64,000 bases of DNA from Aurantiochytrium sp. KH105 (lineage: Eukaryota > Sar > Bigyra > Thraustochytrida > Thraustochytriidae), in NCBI GenBank assembly GCA_003116975.1, contig BGKB01000021.1, positions 930,001-994,000 of the forward strand, given 5' to 3'. Below the pieces are notes generated by a model that was given only the letters and a program-made list of their open reading frames with translations, was not told where the DNA came from and did not search any database. The position numbers were made by a program, and so were the translations under genes. Positions 9,953 to 20,946 of this stretch are shown in pieces; position 1 is the stretch's first letter, and every line of letters starts with the position of its first letter.

Positions 9953-10655
9953 CGTGCAAGCGTGTGACGTGCCAGACAGATTCTTTTTGGGGAAAAAAGA
10001 AGTGGACTGTGTATGAATAACATTTGTGAGATAGCCACGAACACCAAGAAGACCAACAAGAAGAACGAGGAGACAGGCAAGCTTTGTTCCGACAAACCCA
10101 AGAAGAAGGGCCCTGGCAAAATTTTCCCATATTTCATGAGAATGATAACGGAAGATGGTTTCGGAAACGAAACACCCATTCATGAAGAAGAGAAAAGAAG
10201 CAGAATAGCTTGCAATTATTGCTCGCGCGTGTGGCTTTTGTGTTTTGCTTAACTAAAATTGTGCTTGACAAGGCTTGAACAAGTTGTTGTTGTTAATCTC
10301 GTAATTCTTTCTCTCTGCGACTGTTGTCGTAGAATCCCAACGAGTGCCGAATAGATTGGAATGGATGCTGCGATCACCTGAACAACCTGTTGTTGATCTT
10401 GTCGCTGATCTCGTGGTTCTTTTACCTGTGAAATTGTTGTCGTGAAATCTACATAAGTCTCGAGTAGGCAGGCAGCGATCAATGAACACGAAGAAAATGA
10501 TGGGCCTTCGCTTCAATCAGGCGTGTAGCTAGAGAAGAACAAGGGGACAAGGAAGAAAATCGAGGAAGGGGAGACATTTCTGAGGGGCATGCATTGCGCA
10601 CGTAATGTTCGTTTTATTGCTAGCAAAAGCACAAATTGGTCTTGGGTTAAGAAAA
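9953..10655. other. Convergent intergenic region
   Basis: About 700 AT-richer bases between the hypothetical protein and the proton pump stop codon. It contains many TTGTTG/GTTGTT words but no supported gene. Confidence 0.45.
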
Positions 10656-13600
10656 TCAGCGACGGGACGCGCGGGCAGCAGCGCGCGCTGCTGATGCGCG
10701 GGCGTAGGCACGCGAGTTGGGGGCCTTGCGAGAGCCCGCGCGGGAGCCAAGGTGCGAGGCACCGCCGTTGACAGCCATGGAGAGCATTAGGCGCTGCTGC
10801 GAGGCGGCCTTCCAGGGGTTGCCGTAAAGGATCCAGAGGGTGGTGATCTTGACGATATCGACGGGGAGGAACCAAATGATGGACCAGACCCAGATGATGC
10901 CAGCCCAGCCCCAGCCGATGGGCGCGATGGCCGTGAAGGGCCAGTCGGCGTAGACGACGAGGAAGGTGGCGACGAGCTGAGCGAGGGCGACGGCACCCAT
11001 GAGCCAAGGCGAGGGGGGAGCGCCCTGGAAGAAGAAGGTGCGCGAGCGGGTAGAGAAGATGACGAGCTGGCCAGTGATGGACACCTGGAGGTAGATGACG
11101 GCATTCAGGCGGCGGCCGATATCGTTGTTACCGTAGGTGGCCTGGTAGGCGGAAAGGCAGTCGTTCTCGGGGGCGTAGCGAAGGTCCGGGCTCATGGCAG
11201 AGTGGGCAGCGCGGAGGACGGCCGTGCAGGCATCAGAAATGCTGCCGGCAGCGCACTCGGCGAAGCCGTTGGCGGCACCCCAGCTCTGAGCAGTCGTAGA
11301 TTCGTAAAAGTAGCAGATGGGGTCGTCCTTGACCATAAGCTCGGGCATCTTGGGGGCGACGGTGTCAAAGAAGTCAGTGTAGATGATGACAATGAAAAAG
11401 ACAACCGTCGAGAGGGTGAGCCAGATACCGATGTTGGCACCGATGGAGAAGATCTCCTTGAGGCGCCAAGCGTCAGGGGTGGGCGAGGGCGAGGCGTTAT
11501 CCTTGGAAATGGTGAGAATAGTACCATCGTTCAGGTAGGCAATAATGAGGACCATGAAGGGAGGGAAGGAGAACTGGAAGGCAACGCAGAGGAGACCAAA
11601 GGTGGTGACGATACGGACGGTGGTGGCGCAAGCGTACATGGCGTAGTTCTTCATGCGCTGGAAGATCTTGCGGGAACCAATGATAGCGTGGATGATGACG
11701 TTGAGACCGGGGGTAAGGAGGACCATGTCACTAGCGGCGCGGGCGGCATCGGTGGCGTCAGCGACGGCAATACCGACATCGGCAGCCTTGAGAGCAGGGG
11801 CATCGTTGACACCATCACCAGTCATGCCGACAACGTGGTTGCCACCAAAGGGGCCGCGCTTGGAGTGACGAAGGATCTCGACGCAGCGGTACTTATCCTC
11901 GGGGAAGACCTCGCCAAATCCATCGGCCTCTTCGACGATATCGACAATGGGGATGCCTTCGACAAACTCGGAGCGGAGGATCTTGGCGTTGTGGAAGTTG
12001 ACACCCATGGCGAGGCGGCGGGCGGTCTCCTTGCCGATAGCGACCTGATCACCGGTAATCATCTTGACGCTGACACCGAGACGCTGGGCCTCGTCGATGG
12101 TCTGCTTGGTATCGTGGCGGGGCGGGTCAAGGAGGGGGATGAGGCCCATGAACTCCCACTTGCCGTCCTCTCCGTGCTTCTCTGCGACACCAATGGCGCG
12201 GAGACCACGGAGGGCAAAGTCGTCAATCTGCTTTTCCTGCTCGGCGCGGATCTCGTCGGCGTTCCAGGCAAGGTCGATCATGACCTGGGGGGCGCCCTTG
12301 GAGACAACGTACACGCGGTTATCCTCGGTCTTGTGCTTGAGGGTGGCCTGGGTGCGCTTGCCAACGGGGTCAAAGGGAAAGAAGTGCGTCTCCTCCCACT
12401 CGTCAAAGTTGAGGCCCTGGGCGACGGCGGCTTCGGCAATGCACTTGTCGATGGCATCGGGGTCACCTTCACGCTTGGCGGCGAGAGCGGCAGAGCGGAT
12501 AACCTCGGAAGGAGTGAACTCGCCACAGCACGAGGGGGTATCGACGGTCAGCTGGTTGAGGGTGAGCGTACCAGTCTTGTCAGAGCAGAGGACATCCATA
12601 CCGGCCATCTCCTCGACAGCGGTAATACGGGTGACGATGGCGTCCATCTTGGCGAGCTCGTTGACACCGAGAGCCATGGTGACCGAAAGCACGGTAGGCA
12701 TGGCAATGGGGATACCACCGATGAGAAGGACGAGCACGACGTTGATGATGCCGCGGTAGTACCAAGTGTAGGCGGACGGGGTGACAATGACGACGATGAC
12801 AATCCAGAGACCAATGTAGGACATGCAAAAGAGACCAATGGCGCTGAGGACCTGCTGGAGATGGCCGTGCTCCTCGGTGCTGCCGACGAGGTTGGCGGCC
12901 TTACCGAAGAAGGTGTTGATACCGGTAGCGTGGACCATGCAGTCGATCTCACCGCGCTTGACGACGGAACTGGAGTAGACCTCATCACCAGGGGACTTGG
13001 TGACGGGGAGGGACTCACCGGTAAGACCGGCCTGGTCGATCTTGAGGGGCTCACCTTCGAGGACCTTCATGTCAGCGGGGATAATGTCACCAAGCTTGAT
13101 GGTGACGATATCACCAGGGACGAGGTCCTTGGCGGGGAGGGTCTTCCACTCGCCGTCGCGCTTGACGTAGCACTCGGGGCTGAGCTGGTCCATGAGAGCG
13201 GCGACGGCATCACCAGCCTTGGACTCCTCGTAGTAGCCAATGCACGAGTTGGCAATGAGGAGCAGCACGATACCAATGAAATCAGGGTAGTCAGGGGGAG
13301 GGTTACCGTCGACGTCCGGGCTGCCGGAATCAAAGCTGGAGTCGAATTGGTTCCACTGCGAGTTGGGGAAGATGTACGGCTGGGGGCCGTTGGAGAGCAC
13401 GATGGCGACAATGGCAGCGGCTTCCATGACCCAGGAGAGAGGGTTCCACATAAAGCTGAGGAACTGGAGGCACTTGTTGGTCTCGGTCTCGGGCAGGGCG
13501 TTGGGGCCGTACTGCTCGAGGCGCCTGGCGGCCTCCTCGGAGGTAAGGCCACCCTTGGTGGTGTTGAACTTGGCGAGGGCCTCCTCGATGGTGAGAGCGG

Positions 13601-13907
13601 CAATGTCGAACTCGTCATCATCACCGGCGTCATCCATCTGGCGCTGGGCGGTGGGGTTCTGGAGCTCCTTCATGGCGTGGAGGGACTCCTTCTCGGCCGG
13701 GACGGCCGCGGGTGCGGCGGCGGCAGCGGGCTCAGCGGGCGAGGCAGCGGCCGCCTCCTTGGTGGCCGTGGTGTCCTCGGGCTTGGTCTCGGTGGCGGCG
13801 GGGGCCGTGGTCTCCTCCTGAGGAGGCTCCGTCAGGGTCGCGTTGGACGCGGTCTCCTCCATGGGGGCAGGCGTCGAGGACGCGTCTTTGCCCTCCTCGA
13901 GGCTCAT
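10656..13907 (-). CDS. PMA1: Plasma-membrane H+-transporting P-type ATPase (P3A)
   Basis: 1083 residues, single exon. After an Ala/Glu/Thr-rich N-terminal tail come the P3A blocks EQYGPNALPE and FMWNPLSWVMEAAAI. Then LTGESLPVT (actuator, about residue 296), CSDKTGTLT with the phosphorylated Asp near 442, SKGAPQ, MITGDQ and TGDGVNDAPALK (about 695). Hydrophobic segments fit ten helices. It would pump protons outward, energising secondary uptake such as the APC transporter at 28.5-30.2 kb. Two outer loops are enlarged: about 30 extra residues between M1 and M2, and about 75 residues with four cysteines between M7 and M8. The C-terminus is short, basic and Ser/Arg-rich, a possible regulatory tail. 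Codons TTA, CTA and TCA are absent from the first about 900 codons, pointing to very high expression. The start context is AAGATGA. Confidence 0.96.
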   Translation of the reverse strand: MSLEEGKDASSTPAPMEETASNATLTEPPQEETTAPAATETKPEDTTATKEAAAASPAEPAAAAAPAAVPAEKESLHAMKELQNPTAQRQMDDAGDDDEFDIAALTIEEALAKFNTTKGGLTSEEAARRLEQYGPNALPETETNKCLQFLSFMWNPLSWVMEAAAIVAIVLSNGPQPYIFPNSQWNQFDSSFDSGSPDVDGNPPPDYPDFIGIVLLLIANSCIGYYEESKAGDAVAALMDQLSPECYVKRDGEWKTLPAKDLVPGDIVTIKLGDIIPADMKVLEGEPLKIDQAGLTGESLPVTKSPGDEVYSSSVVKRGEIDCMVHATGINTFFGKAANLVGSTEEHGHLQQVLSAIGLFCMSYIGLWIVIVVIVTPSAYTWYYRGIINVVLVLLIGGIPIAMPTVLSVTMALGVNELAKMDAIVTRITAVEEMAGMDVLCSDKTGTLTLNQLTVDTPSCCGEFTPSEVIRSAALAAKREGDPDAIDKCIAEAAVAQGLNFDEWEETHFFPFDPVGKRTQATLKHKTEDNRVYVVSKGAPQVMIDLAWNADEIRAEQEKQIDDFALRGLRAIGVAEKHGEDGKWEFMGLIPLLDPPRHDTKQTIDEAQRLGVSVKMITGDQVAIGKETARRLAMGVNFHNAKILRSEFVEGIPIVDIVEEADGFGEVFPEDKYRCVEILRHSKRGPFGGNHVVGMTGDGVNDAPALKAADVGIAVADATDAARAASDMVLLTPGLNVIIHAIIGSRKIFQRMKNYAMYACATTVRIVTTFGLLCVAFQFSFPPFMVLIIAYLNDGTILTISKDNASPSPTPDAWRLKEIFSIGANIGIWLTLSTVVFFIVIIYTDFFDTVAPKMPELMVKDDPICYFYESTTAQSWGAANGFAECAAGSISDACTAVLRAAHSAMSPDLRYAPENDCLSAYQATYGNNDIGRRLNAVIYLQVSITGQLVIFSTRSRTFFFQGAPPSPWLMGAVALAQLVATFLVVYADWPFTAIAPIGWGWAGIIWVWSIIWFLPVDIVKITTLWILYGNPWKAASQQRLMLSMAVNGGASHLGSRAGSRKAPNSRAYARASAARAAARASRR

Positions 13908-14083
13908 CTTGGATGTCGTTCCTGGTTCTGTACGCTTCTCTGCGTTGGCTGTTTGGTTTTGGTCAACAGTCGATCGAGCGATCGCGCGATGGGATGGATT
14001 CAGTCAGTTTCGTTCTGTTTCTCACGTTCAGCCGTTCTTCCTTTTTCATGATTGGTTTTGTTCCCCAGCCCCCTCTCTCATCA

Positions 14084-14102
14084 TCTCTCTCTCTCTCTCT
14101 CT
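14084..14102. repeat. (TC)n dinucleotide run
   Basis: Nineteen bases of alternating T and C about 180 bases upstream of the proton pump start (GA on the gene's strand). Confidence 0.9.
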
Positions 14103-14232
14103 GTGCCTGCCCGCAAATCGTTCTTGCTTCCACTACCACGCCAGCGAGCGCCAGCTCTAGACAAAAGAAAGAGCTTGGACTCCGTCGGGGACCTGAAACT
14201 GCTCCCCGCGGACGTCAACTCGCTGCGAGACG

Positions 14233-14283
14233 GCCAGCCAGCCAGCCAGCCAGCATAGCAAGCAAGCAAGCAAGCAAGCAAGC
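14233..14283. repeat. (CAGC)n followed by (AAGC)n
   Basis: About five CAGC units, a two-base break, then about seven AAGC units, read directly. Confidence 0.95.
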
Positions 14284-14617
14284 CTCTGCGCCGGCGCGTC
14301 CGTGCAAGCGTTTCTTTCTTGGCCTCGCTTCGCCGCGATCGCCCTGCACGCAGTTGCTCGCCTCGCTGCGCCTCCTCCTCGGCCATGCCATAGTATCCGC
14401 GCCTGTTCACAGAGAGAGAGAGGGAGAAAAGGCAGGCAGAGCAGAGCTCGTCGCCTTATTTTCATTCCTCTTCTCCCTTCCTCCCGCCGGAAACCGGAAG
14501 AAACCCGCGCGTCCTTCCTGCAAAAGGCATTCGGTTCCCTGCGCCTGCGACCGCAGCGACAGAGCGCAGGGGCGGCCCTGTAACGCAAAGAATGCAAATG
14601 CAGCGCAGCGCAGCGCG

Positions 14618-14692
14618 ACGCAATGCAATGCAATACAATGCAACGCGGCGGAATCCAGTCCAACGCAAAGCAATGCAAAGCAATGCAATGGA
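14618..14692. repeat. (GCAAT)n-type pentamer array, plus orientation
   Basis: Interrupted pentamers GCAAT, GCAAC and GCAAA in two blocks (14618-14645 and 14660-14692). A third short block lies at 15111-15143. Confidence 0.85.
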
Positions 14693-15190
14693 AAGGAAAG
14701 CGGAGCTGATCTCGCAGCAAGGCCTGGCGGGCGGCCTTCGCGGGGCGCAGGAAGAGGCGCAGGAAGCGGTGCTGGCGAGCGGGCGGAGCAGGCCCCGAGA
14801 TGCTCATGAAAGCAAGCGATGCGAGGAATCGAGGGCCACGGACCACGCCATCGACCGCGCAGAGCGCCGCGATGCGAGGAATGAACGGACGACGGGTGAT
14901 TGACAGCGGCGCGGGTGAGGCGCAGAGGACGACCCGCGCAGGAACGCCGTCATGTCGGGCGGCGTCCACCCTCGCGCACGCCTGGACGCAATGCATGAGG
15001 CATGCGTGCGTGGACGCGCGGGAGCGTGCGAGAGAGCGTGCCGGCAGCGAACGTGCGCGTGCGTCGCCTCGAGTCATGGCGGCGCGACAGACGCAGCATG
15101 CAGGGACGCCTGCAATGCAATGCAGTGCAATGCAAAACAAAGCAGAGGAGGAGGACGCTGTGCGAGTTCCTCCTCGTCGCGGCCGGTCGT

Positions 15191-15229
15191 TCGTGTCGTG
15201 TCGTGTCGTGTCGTGTCGTTCGTTCGTTC
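15191..15229. repeat. (TCGTG)n then (TTCG)n
   Basis: Five TCGTG pentamers followed by three TTCG tetramers. Confidence 0.9.
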
Positions 15230-15552
15230 AATCAACCACATTCTCCGCGTGCATGGCAAATTGTGGCGCCTGGCCGAACAGGCCCCGGCCGCGGAGACTA
15301 GACGGCAGAGGCAGCTCGGGAGCGGGGCCTGGCGAGGGAGACGTCGAGGCGGGCGTGGCGGGCGTCGGGGAGGAGAAGAAGAAGGCGGCGGAGCGGGCTT
15401 GGTGGGAACGGCAGCGTTGGCGGCAGGCAGCAGGCAGCAGCAGCAGATCGCGCGAATTTTCATTTTCAAATCCCGCGTGCTGTGCATGCACGCACATTGA
15501 GATCGTCGACGCGTCGCGATTGCTCGCTGCCCTGGGCAGGCCGGCAGGCCGC

Positions 15553-15589
15553 CATTCCATTGCATTGCATTCCACTCCACTCCACTCCA
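15553..15589. repeat. CATTC/CACTC pentamer array
   Basis: Pentamers drifting from CATTG/CATTC to CACTC in a single 37-base run. Confidence 0.85.
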
Positions 15590-16302
15590 TCGCTGTCGCG
15601 ATCTCGTGTTCACGTACCTGGTGTTGCTTGAAGTCCGGGCGTGCGCGGGCAGGGTCCCTGCGCGACCGGTGTTGCGGGTTTGCTTCTCCGGCGCCGCGGG
15701 ATTGCCGCGCCGCGCGCTTCTCCCTGCTTGCGAAGGCGGCCGCCCTGCTTGCGCGCCTGTCCAGCCGCCGGCCCTGCTTGTGCCGCCTCGGCCTTCCTCT
15801 CTCGGCTTCCTGCCTGCCCTCGCCGAACGAGATGGAGGGGGGAGGAAGGAAGGCGGGCAGGAGGCCAGAGGGCGGAGGCGAGTCGAACTCGAGCCGACCG
15901 AATCGGATCGAACGGCGGCGTCGAACTACTTGCGAGGCAGCGGAGCGAGGGAGGGAGGCGAGCGGGGCGGGCTGGGCGTGCACGGCATGGCACGGCACGG
16001 CATGCGTGCGTGCGTGCCGCGCGGGGAGAAGGCGAGAACGCGGGGGGAGAGAGAACGGGGATCAATCAATCAGCCAGGAGGCGAAGAAAAGAAAAAGAAA
16101 AGAAAAGAAGAAAAAAAGGTGAAGGAGACTGGAAAAGAGTGGGGATGGAAAGGGGAGCGCGAGGACTTCGCGGCTGGCCTTCCTTGGCGGGTGGGTGGCT
16201 GACGGGGAGGCCCGCGGCAAGGCGCGGCGCGGCCGGGAAGTGCGAGGCGCCAGGCCCTCCGAGGCTGCGCGGCGATCACGAGCGAGGGAGGAAAGGAAAG
16301 GT

Positions 16303-16376
16303 AAGAAAGAAAAGAAAGAAAAGGATAAAAGAAAAGAAAAGAAAAGAAAAGAAAAGAAAAGAAAAGAAAAGAAAGG
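16303..16376. repeat. (GAAAA)n purine array
   Basis: About ten perfect GAAAA pentamers (16326-16374) inside a longer all-purine tract. Confidence 0.95.
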
Positions 16377-17152
16377 AGAATTCGAAAGAAGGAGCGGGCG
16401 GGAAGCGTAGCGCTGAATTCACTGTCAGTGGGCAGCGAGACAGAGGGGACCAGGGGGGGCGCCAGGGCGGGGCGCTGCGGGGAAGAATAGGAGCGGCCAG
16501 CAGCAGTGCAGCCAGCAGCCAGCAGCCAGCAGCACCCGGCAGGTCGTTCGAGAAAGGCAAACAGCCAGAGTCGCGCCCTCCGAGGCTGCTCTGCTCTGCT
16601 CTGCGCAGCGCAGCGCTGGCCTTTTTCGGCCAGGCCTCGCGCACGCGCCGCGAGGGAGAGAGCGAGAGGGGGAGAGGCCAGGCTTCTGACCCTGCGGCCG
16701 TCTCAGCGTAGAATTTTGCGAGTTCATTCAAAAGTTCTTCCCGCCCTCCCTAACTGCATGGCGCGCCGAGGTTCAGAGTCTTCGGCCTGGGAGGAGCCCC
16801 CTCTGCCCCTTCCTCCTCCGCGGCGCGCTGTGGGGGCGGTCGGCAGTATGCGACGCGAGTGGCGCCCGCAGGAGTCGCCATATTCCCTAGGGAAGAAGAA
16901 GGGTTGCGCGCTGTGGGCAGAGCAGGAGTGAGCTGCGGGGCGTCGCGGGAAGGGACGCCGCGAGGGACGAATTCAGCAGCGTGGGTCAGCGGCCTGCTCT
17001 CTCTCCACCGCTCTGCCTGAGCTGCGACCGGGAAGAGCAAGCAGCCAGCTGCAGCGCGGCAGGCCTCGCGCCCCGCGGCCGCCAGTCCAGTGCCTGCCAG
17101 GGCAGCGCTGGCGGCCCGCGTACCTGGCTCGCGCATGCAAGCTTGGCCATGG

Positions 17153-17180
17153 TGGCTGGCTGGCTGGCTGGCTGGCTGGC
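17153..17180. repeat. (GGCT)n tetramer array
   Basis: Seven GGCT units. On the opposite strand this is the AGCC array type seen at 14.2 kb. Confidence 0.95.
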
Positions 17181-18065
17181 CACGCTGCTCGTTTCGATAA
17201 CTTTGTGCTAGTATCTTTCTGGGCCTTTCTTTCTTTTCTTCTTCTCTGGCTATTTTGGTTTCTTTCAAAACCCCGAGCGTGCCGGGCAGTCAGCTCAGCC
17301 AGGCGGGCAAGCGTGGCTCGCCCTGGCCGACGACAGCGCAGGAACTGCCAGCTGCTGCTGCTCCAGGCATGGCCGGAGGATGCGGCAGCGGTAGCGGCAG
17401 CGGCCGACAGCGACCAGGGCAACTGGCCGCGGAGAGGGAGGGCAGGGCGAGCCGCCGGGAGAAGGAGGCCGAGGGACACGAAGCTCAGGGACCGGGCCCG
17501 GTGACGCCGCCGCGACCGCTGGCGTGGGTCCCCTCTGCAGAGCCGCGGAGGAAGCAGCCACGCGAAGCCAGTGCTGAACCGTCCCAAGGTGTTCCAATCT
17601 ACAATTCCTCCTCCGTGCGCGGCGCCCGCGTCACCGGTGGCGGCAAAGGTCTTCGCGCCGCGAAGGCAGAGACCTCGCTGGCCGCACGCACGCAGGGTGG
17701 ATCGCCCGAGCCAGCGGTGGCACGAACTCCGCTGACGGGGCGGGCTGCTACTTCGGCCAGTGGCGGCAGCGGCCAGTGGCCCCTGGTGGGCGGGGGCGGG
17801 CTGGCGAAGCCGCCACGTCTGCATAACTTCTGAAGATAGTCGCCGAAGCGCCATACTTTCTTGCCTTCCAGCCCGAGCCAGCCCGTCGTTCGCCGCGGTT
17901 CCACGAGGCGGGAGAGGCGGCCTCCGTGTGAAGACGCGGCGCGTGCAAGCAGCAGCGTGAACCTGCCTGATTTCGAATAACGACGGCGGCAAAAGAAACT
18001 CGAGGCAGCCTTCCGGAGCGCGATCGCGAGCAACGCGAGCAACCAGCCGAGCAGCCGAGCAGCCG

Positions 18066-18066
<1 letters not shown>

Positions 18067-18098
<32 letters not shown>

Positions 18099-18109
18099 GC
18101 AAGCAAGCT
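18067..18109. repeat. (AAGC)n tetramer array
   Basis: About ten AAGC units with one AGGC variant, preceded by CCGAGCAG words. Same unit as at 14257-14283. Confidence 0.95.
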
Positions 18110-18361
18110 GGCGATGGAGTGGCTTGGCGTGGCGACGCCGGATCGCCAGAAGCCGAGGTAGGTAGGTAGGCAATCCTCGGCGGCTGGACAGAGCTCAGGA
18201 GGCGGGATTCAGAGGTACGCGACCGCAGACTTCTCAGGACCCCGCGCTGAGGCCTCGTACCGGGTCATGAAACGCCCAAGAAAGGCCTACCTCTGAAGTT
18301 CGTTCGGCGCGGCCGCCGACCCTGCGAACTTCAAGGAGGCCTCGCAACGCATCCCGCCCCG

Positions 18362-18444
18362 GCGCATCGCATCGCAGCGCATCACATCACATCGCAGCGC
18401 ATCATATCACATCACATCACATCACATCACATCGCAGCGCATCC
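18362..18444. repeat. (CATCA)n/(CATCG) pentamer array
   Basis: Sixteen or so pentamers alternating between CATCA, CATCG and CAGCG, giving a nested higher-order pattern in which CATCGCAGCG recurs. Confidence 0.9.
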
Positions 18445-18890
18445 ATGGCGCCCGGGGGTGGTCAGCTGCGTGAGGCAGAAAACCGAGAGCGTTTCTTGAC
18501 TTTTCGGGGTCAGGAGAGATTGGCGGCAGGTAGTGCGGCGAAGCGAACCTTTTCGAAACCATCGCTTTGTCAATTTGCCGTAGTGGCCGCTGGTAGGGTA
18601 TTGATTGCTAATTTATTGGCCGCCAGCCAGGTGACGATCGACCTACGGTGCTTTTGAGCGCGTGAAGGCACGCAAAATCATGATATTGCAATTTGCAAAG
18701 GTGAAGGGATGATGGATGGGACGACAGAAATTCGAAAAACGATTCCTGCTGCGGCCAAGCCAGCGACCAGCCTCACCAGCCTCACCGCAGTCTGCATCGC
18801 CACTTCCCATGCGTTATATGGCGTGGCGAACGAATGCTAGCGAGAAAAGAAACGCCCTTTTTGGCGGCGCTGAGACGAGCCGCTGCCGAG

Positions 18891-18955
18891 CCGAGCAGAG
18901 AAGAGCAAAGCAAAGCAGAGCAGAGCAGAACAAAGCCGAGCAGAGCCGAGAAGAG
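18891..18955. repeat. GAGCA/AAGCA pentamer array
   Basis: About 13 pentamers of GAGCA, AAGCA and GAGCC type. Confidence 0.85.
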
Positions 18956-19206
18956 CTTGGGCCTACCCTCATTTCGTTCTCGTGTAAGCCAAAGAGTGAC
19001 CCCACTCAAGGTGTGCGCCTGCGTGCCTGCCTGTGTGTCCCTGGACCCCTACGCGACGCAGGAGCATCCTCGGAGCGGCGGGGACGGCGGGTGTGCGGCC
19101 TGTGGTGCGGCGCGGTCGGGTGGTTGCCGTCGTTGGTTGGTTTTTAAACAGTGAGCGCAGCGGCTACGCCACCCCCAGCCACGGCACGGCCAGCCGCCGA
19201 GGTCCT

Positions 19207-19240
19207 GCACGCACGCACGCACGCACGCGAGCACGCACGC
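19207..19240. repeat. (ACGC)n tetramer array
   Basis: About eight ACGC units. The same unit recurs at 20206-20229 and 21359-21378. Confidence 0.9.
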
Positions 19241-20205
19241 AGCGCTTGAAGCCTGGCGGCTGTCTCCTTTTGACCAAAGGAAAGAAAGAAACTTATTTTT
19301 TGTTCTTGTTTCCTGCGGAAGAAGAAGAAATGCGCAAGGAGGAAGGAAGTGGGACCCTTAGGAGCTTGCCGGCAGCGCCTAGCCTCCCATCCTCCATCCC
19401 TGGCGTCGGGTCCTCCCGTTTCCCTCCTCGCTCGCTCCGCCCTCGCAGTCTCTGACGCCGTCGCTCGCGTCGCGCGGCCAGAGGCGAAGAAACGCTCGCG
19501 GCCGCGGCTTGGCTTCTACATTCGTTCATTCAGTTCGAGTCCGCGGCGTTCACACGTACAGCAAGAAGAAAGCAAGTAAAGAGTAAAGCAGCAGCAGAGC
19601 GAGCAAGCAAGCAAGCAGAGCGCCCTCGAAACCAACCGACAAACGCCACGGTTCGCGGGCGCCAGGCCCTGGTCTGTCGGCCACGCATCTCGCGGACGGG
19701 GCCTGGCCTGCTCAGCGCAGCGCCGCGCAGAGGAGCGCAGGGCCTCGGTGCGAGCGGGCGAGCAAGCGAGCGCTCCGCCATGGGCCGTTTGGGACGCCCC
19801 GTGTGCGCCGGCAGTGGAGGCAGACAGCAGTGGGTCGAAAGCGAATGAGCGAAAAGAAGGCAAGCGAACGAAAGAACTCGAAAGAAAAGAACTTGAAATG
19901 AAAGAAAGGGGAAAAGAAGAAGACTTTGGGGCACTCACTACATGCGAGGCGGCGGTGTGAACGCAGCAGTGGCGGCGGCGTCATCGCGGGTGATGCGCTG
20001 GCCGGCAGCGCAGTGCACCGCGCGCACGTCGCATCGATTGCGAGGCGTGGGCTGGCGACCACTGCGACGCGCGGCCGCGCGGCGGCGGGTGCAGGCGCGT
20101 TTCGCGTCTTCGCTCGTTGCAGGCCTAACCGCAGCCCCGAGCGAGCGCGCGAACGAGAGGGCGGGGTGCGTCGCGCACACGGGTGCGCCAGGGACAGACC
20201 TTTCA

Positions 20206-20229
20206 TGCACGCACGCACGCACGCACGCA
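20206..20229. repeat. (ACGC)n tetramer array, second copy
   Basis: Six ACGC units, read directly. Confidence 0.9.
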
Positions 20230-20877
20230 GAAAAGGCCTAGCCTACGACGAGAGAGAAGCCTGCCGCAAGGAGGCGCTGCCGTGACCGCTGGCGCCTGGA
20301 GCGACCAGGCCTCGCAGCTGGCCGAAGATTCGGGCCGCGGCCGGCAACGAGTAGACAGGCCTGCGCCCGGGCCGGCGCAGCGACCGTGATCACGAGGCCT
20401 CCAGCCCGAGCCGAGACGACAGCCGAGACGGGAGGAGACAAAGAGGGCGAGACAGCTCCTCTCGTTGCGTTTCGAAATCAGGGACGAGCGGCGGCGCACA
20501 CCCGCGCGCTGAATTGCGGGATCTCCCGCAGCTGCGCGTCGGCCTGGCAGTACAGACGGCAGTCAGCTGTGGGCAGACGCCATTTGCGAGCGCGGTGATT
20601 GGTGGTTGGTTTTCTTTGCCTCTCGCTTGGTTGGCTCGACGAGGCGGGGCTCTTTTGGCCGCAATGGCAGCTCGATTTTGCCGCGCCGCGACTCCGTTTC
20701 CGCCCTGCCGCTGTGCTTGCGAGGCCCACTTGCGTCTGGAGCAAGATCGCTCGCGGCGGCAGGGAGGAATGCGAACCCGGCCTGAGCCGCTCGCTGCACG
20801 GCCGGCAGCGGACTGGCCCAGATCACGACCGAGAGAACCCCGGATAACGCCCTTCCCTTCGTCTCTGCCTCCGCTTT

Positions 20878-20946
20878 TGCATTGCAATACATTGCCACAC
20901 ATTGCATTGCATTGCATTGCATTGCATTACATTGCATTGCATTGCA
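20878..20946. repeat. (ATTGC)n pentamer array, inverted relative to 14.6 kb
   Basis: Thirteen or so pentamers, mostly ATTGC. This is the reverse complement of the GCAAT arrays 6 kb away. Confidence 0.92.

Noticed and set aside
11202-14051. 949-codon open frame antisense to the proton pump, Gly/Asp/Glu/Val-rich
   Set aside because: It lies in exact codon register with the pump, so its openness follows from the pump avoiding TTA, CTA and TCA. The translation has no domain and repeats GDD/EGV-like runs expected from complemented biased codons.
15880-15960. Minus-strand AGTTCGACTC resembling a tRNA B box
   Set aside because: No matching A box or cloverleaf stems at the required distance.
14157-18106. 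Open frames of 327-440 codons (14157-15140 minus, 14800-16122 plus, 15641-16711 plus, 16973-18106 minus)
   Set aside because: They overlap one another, read through microsatellites as runs such as LLACLLACLL or CIALHCIA, and show no conserved motif. GC-rich DNA has few stops, so long chance frames are expected.
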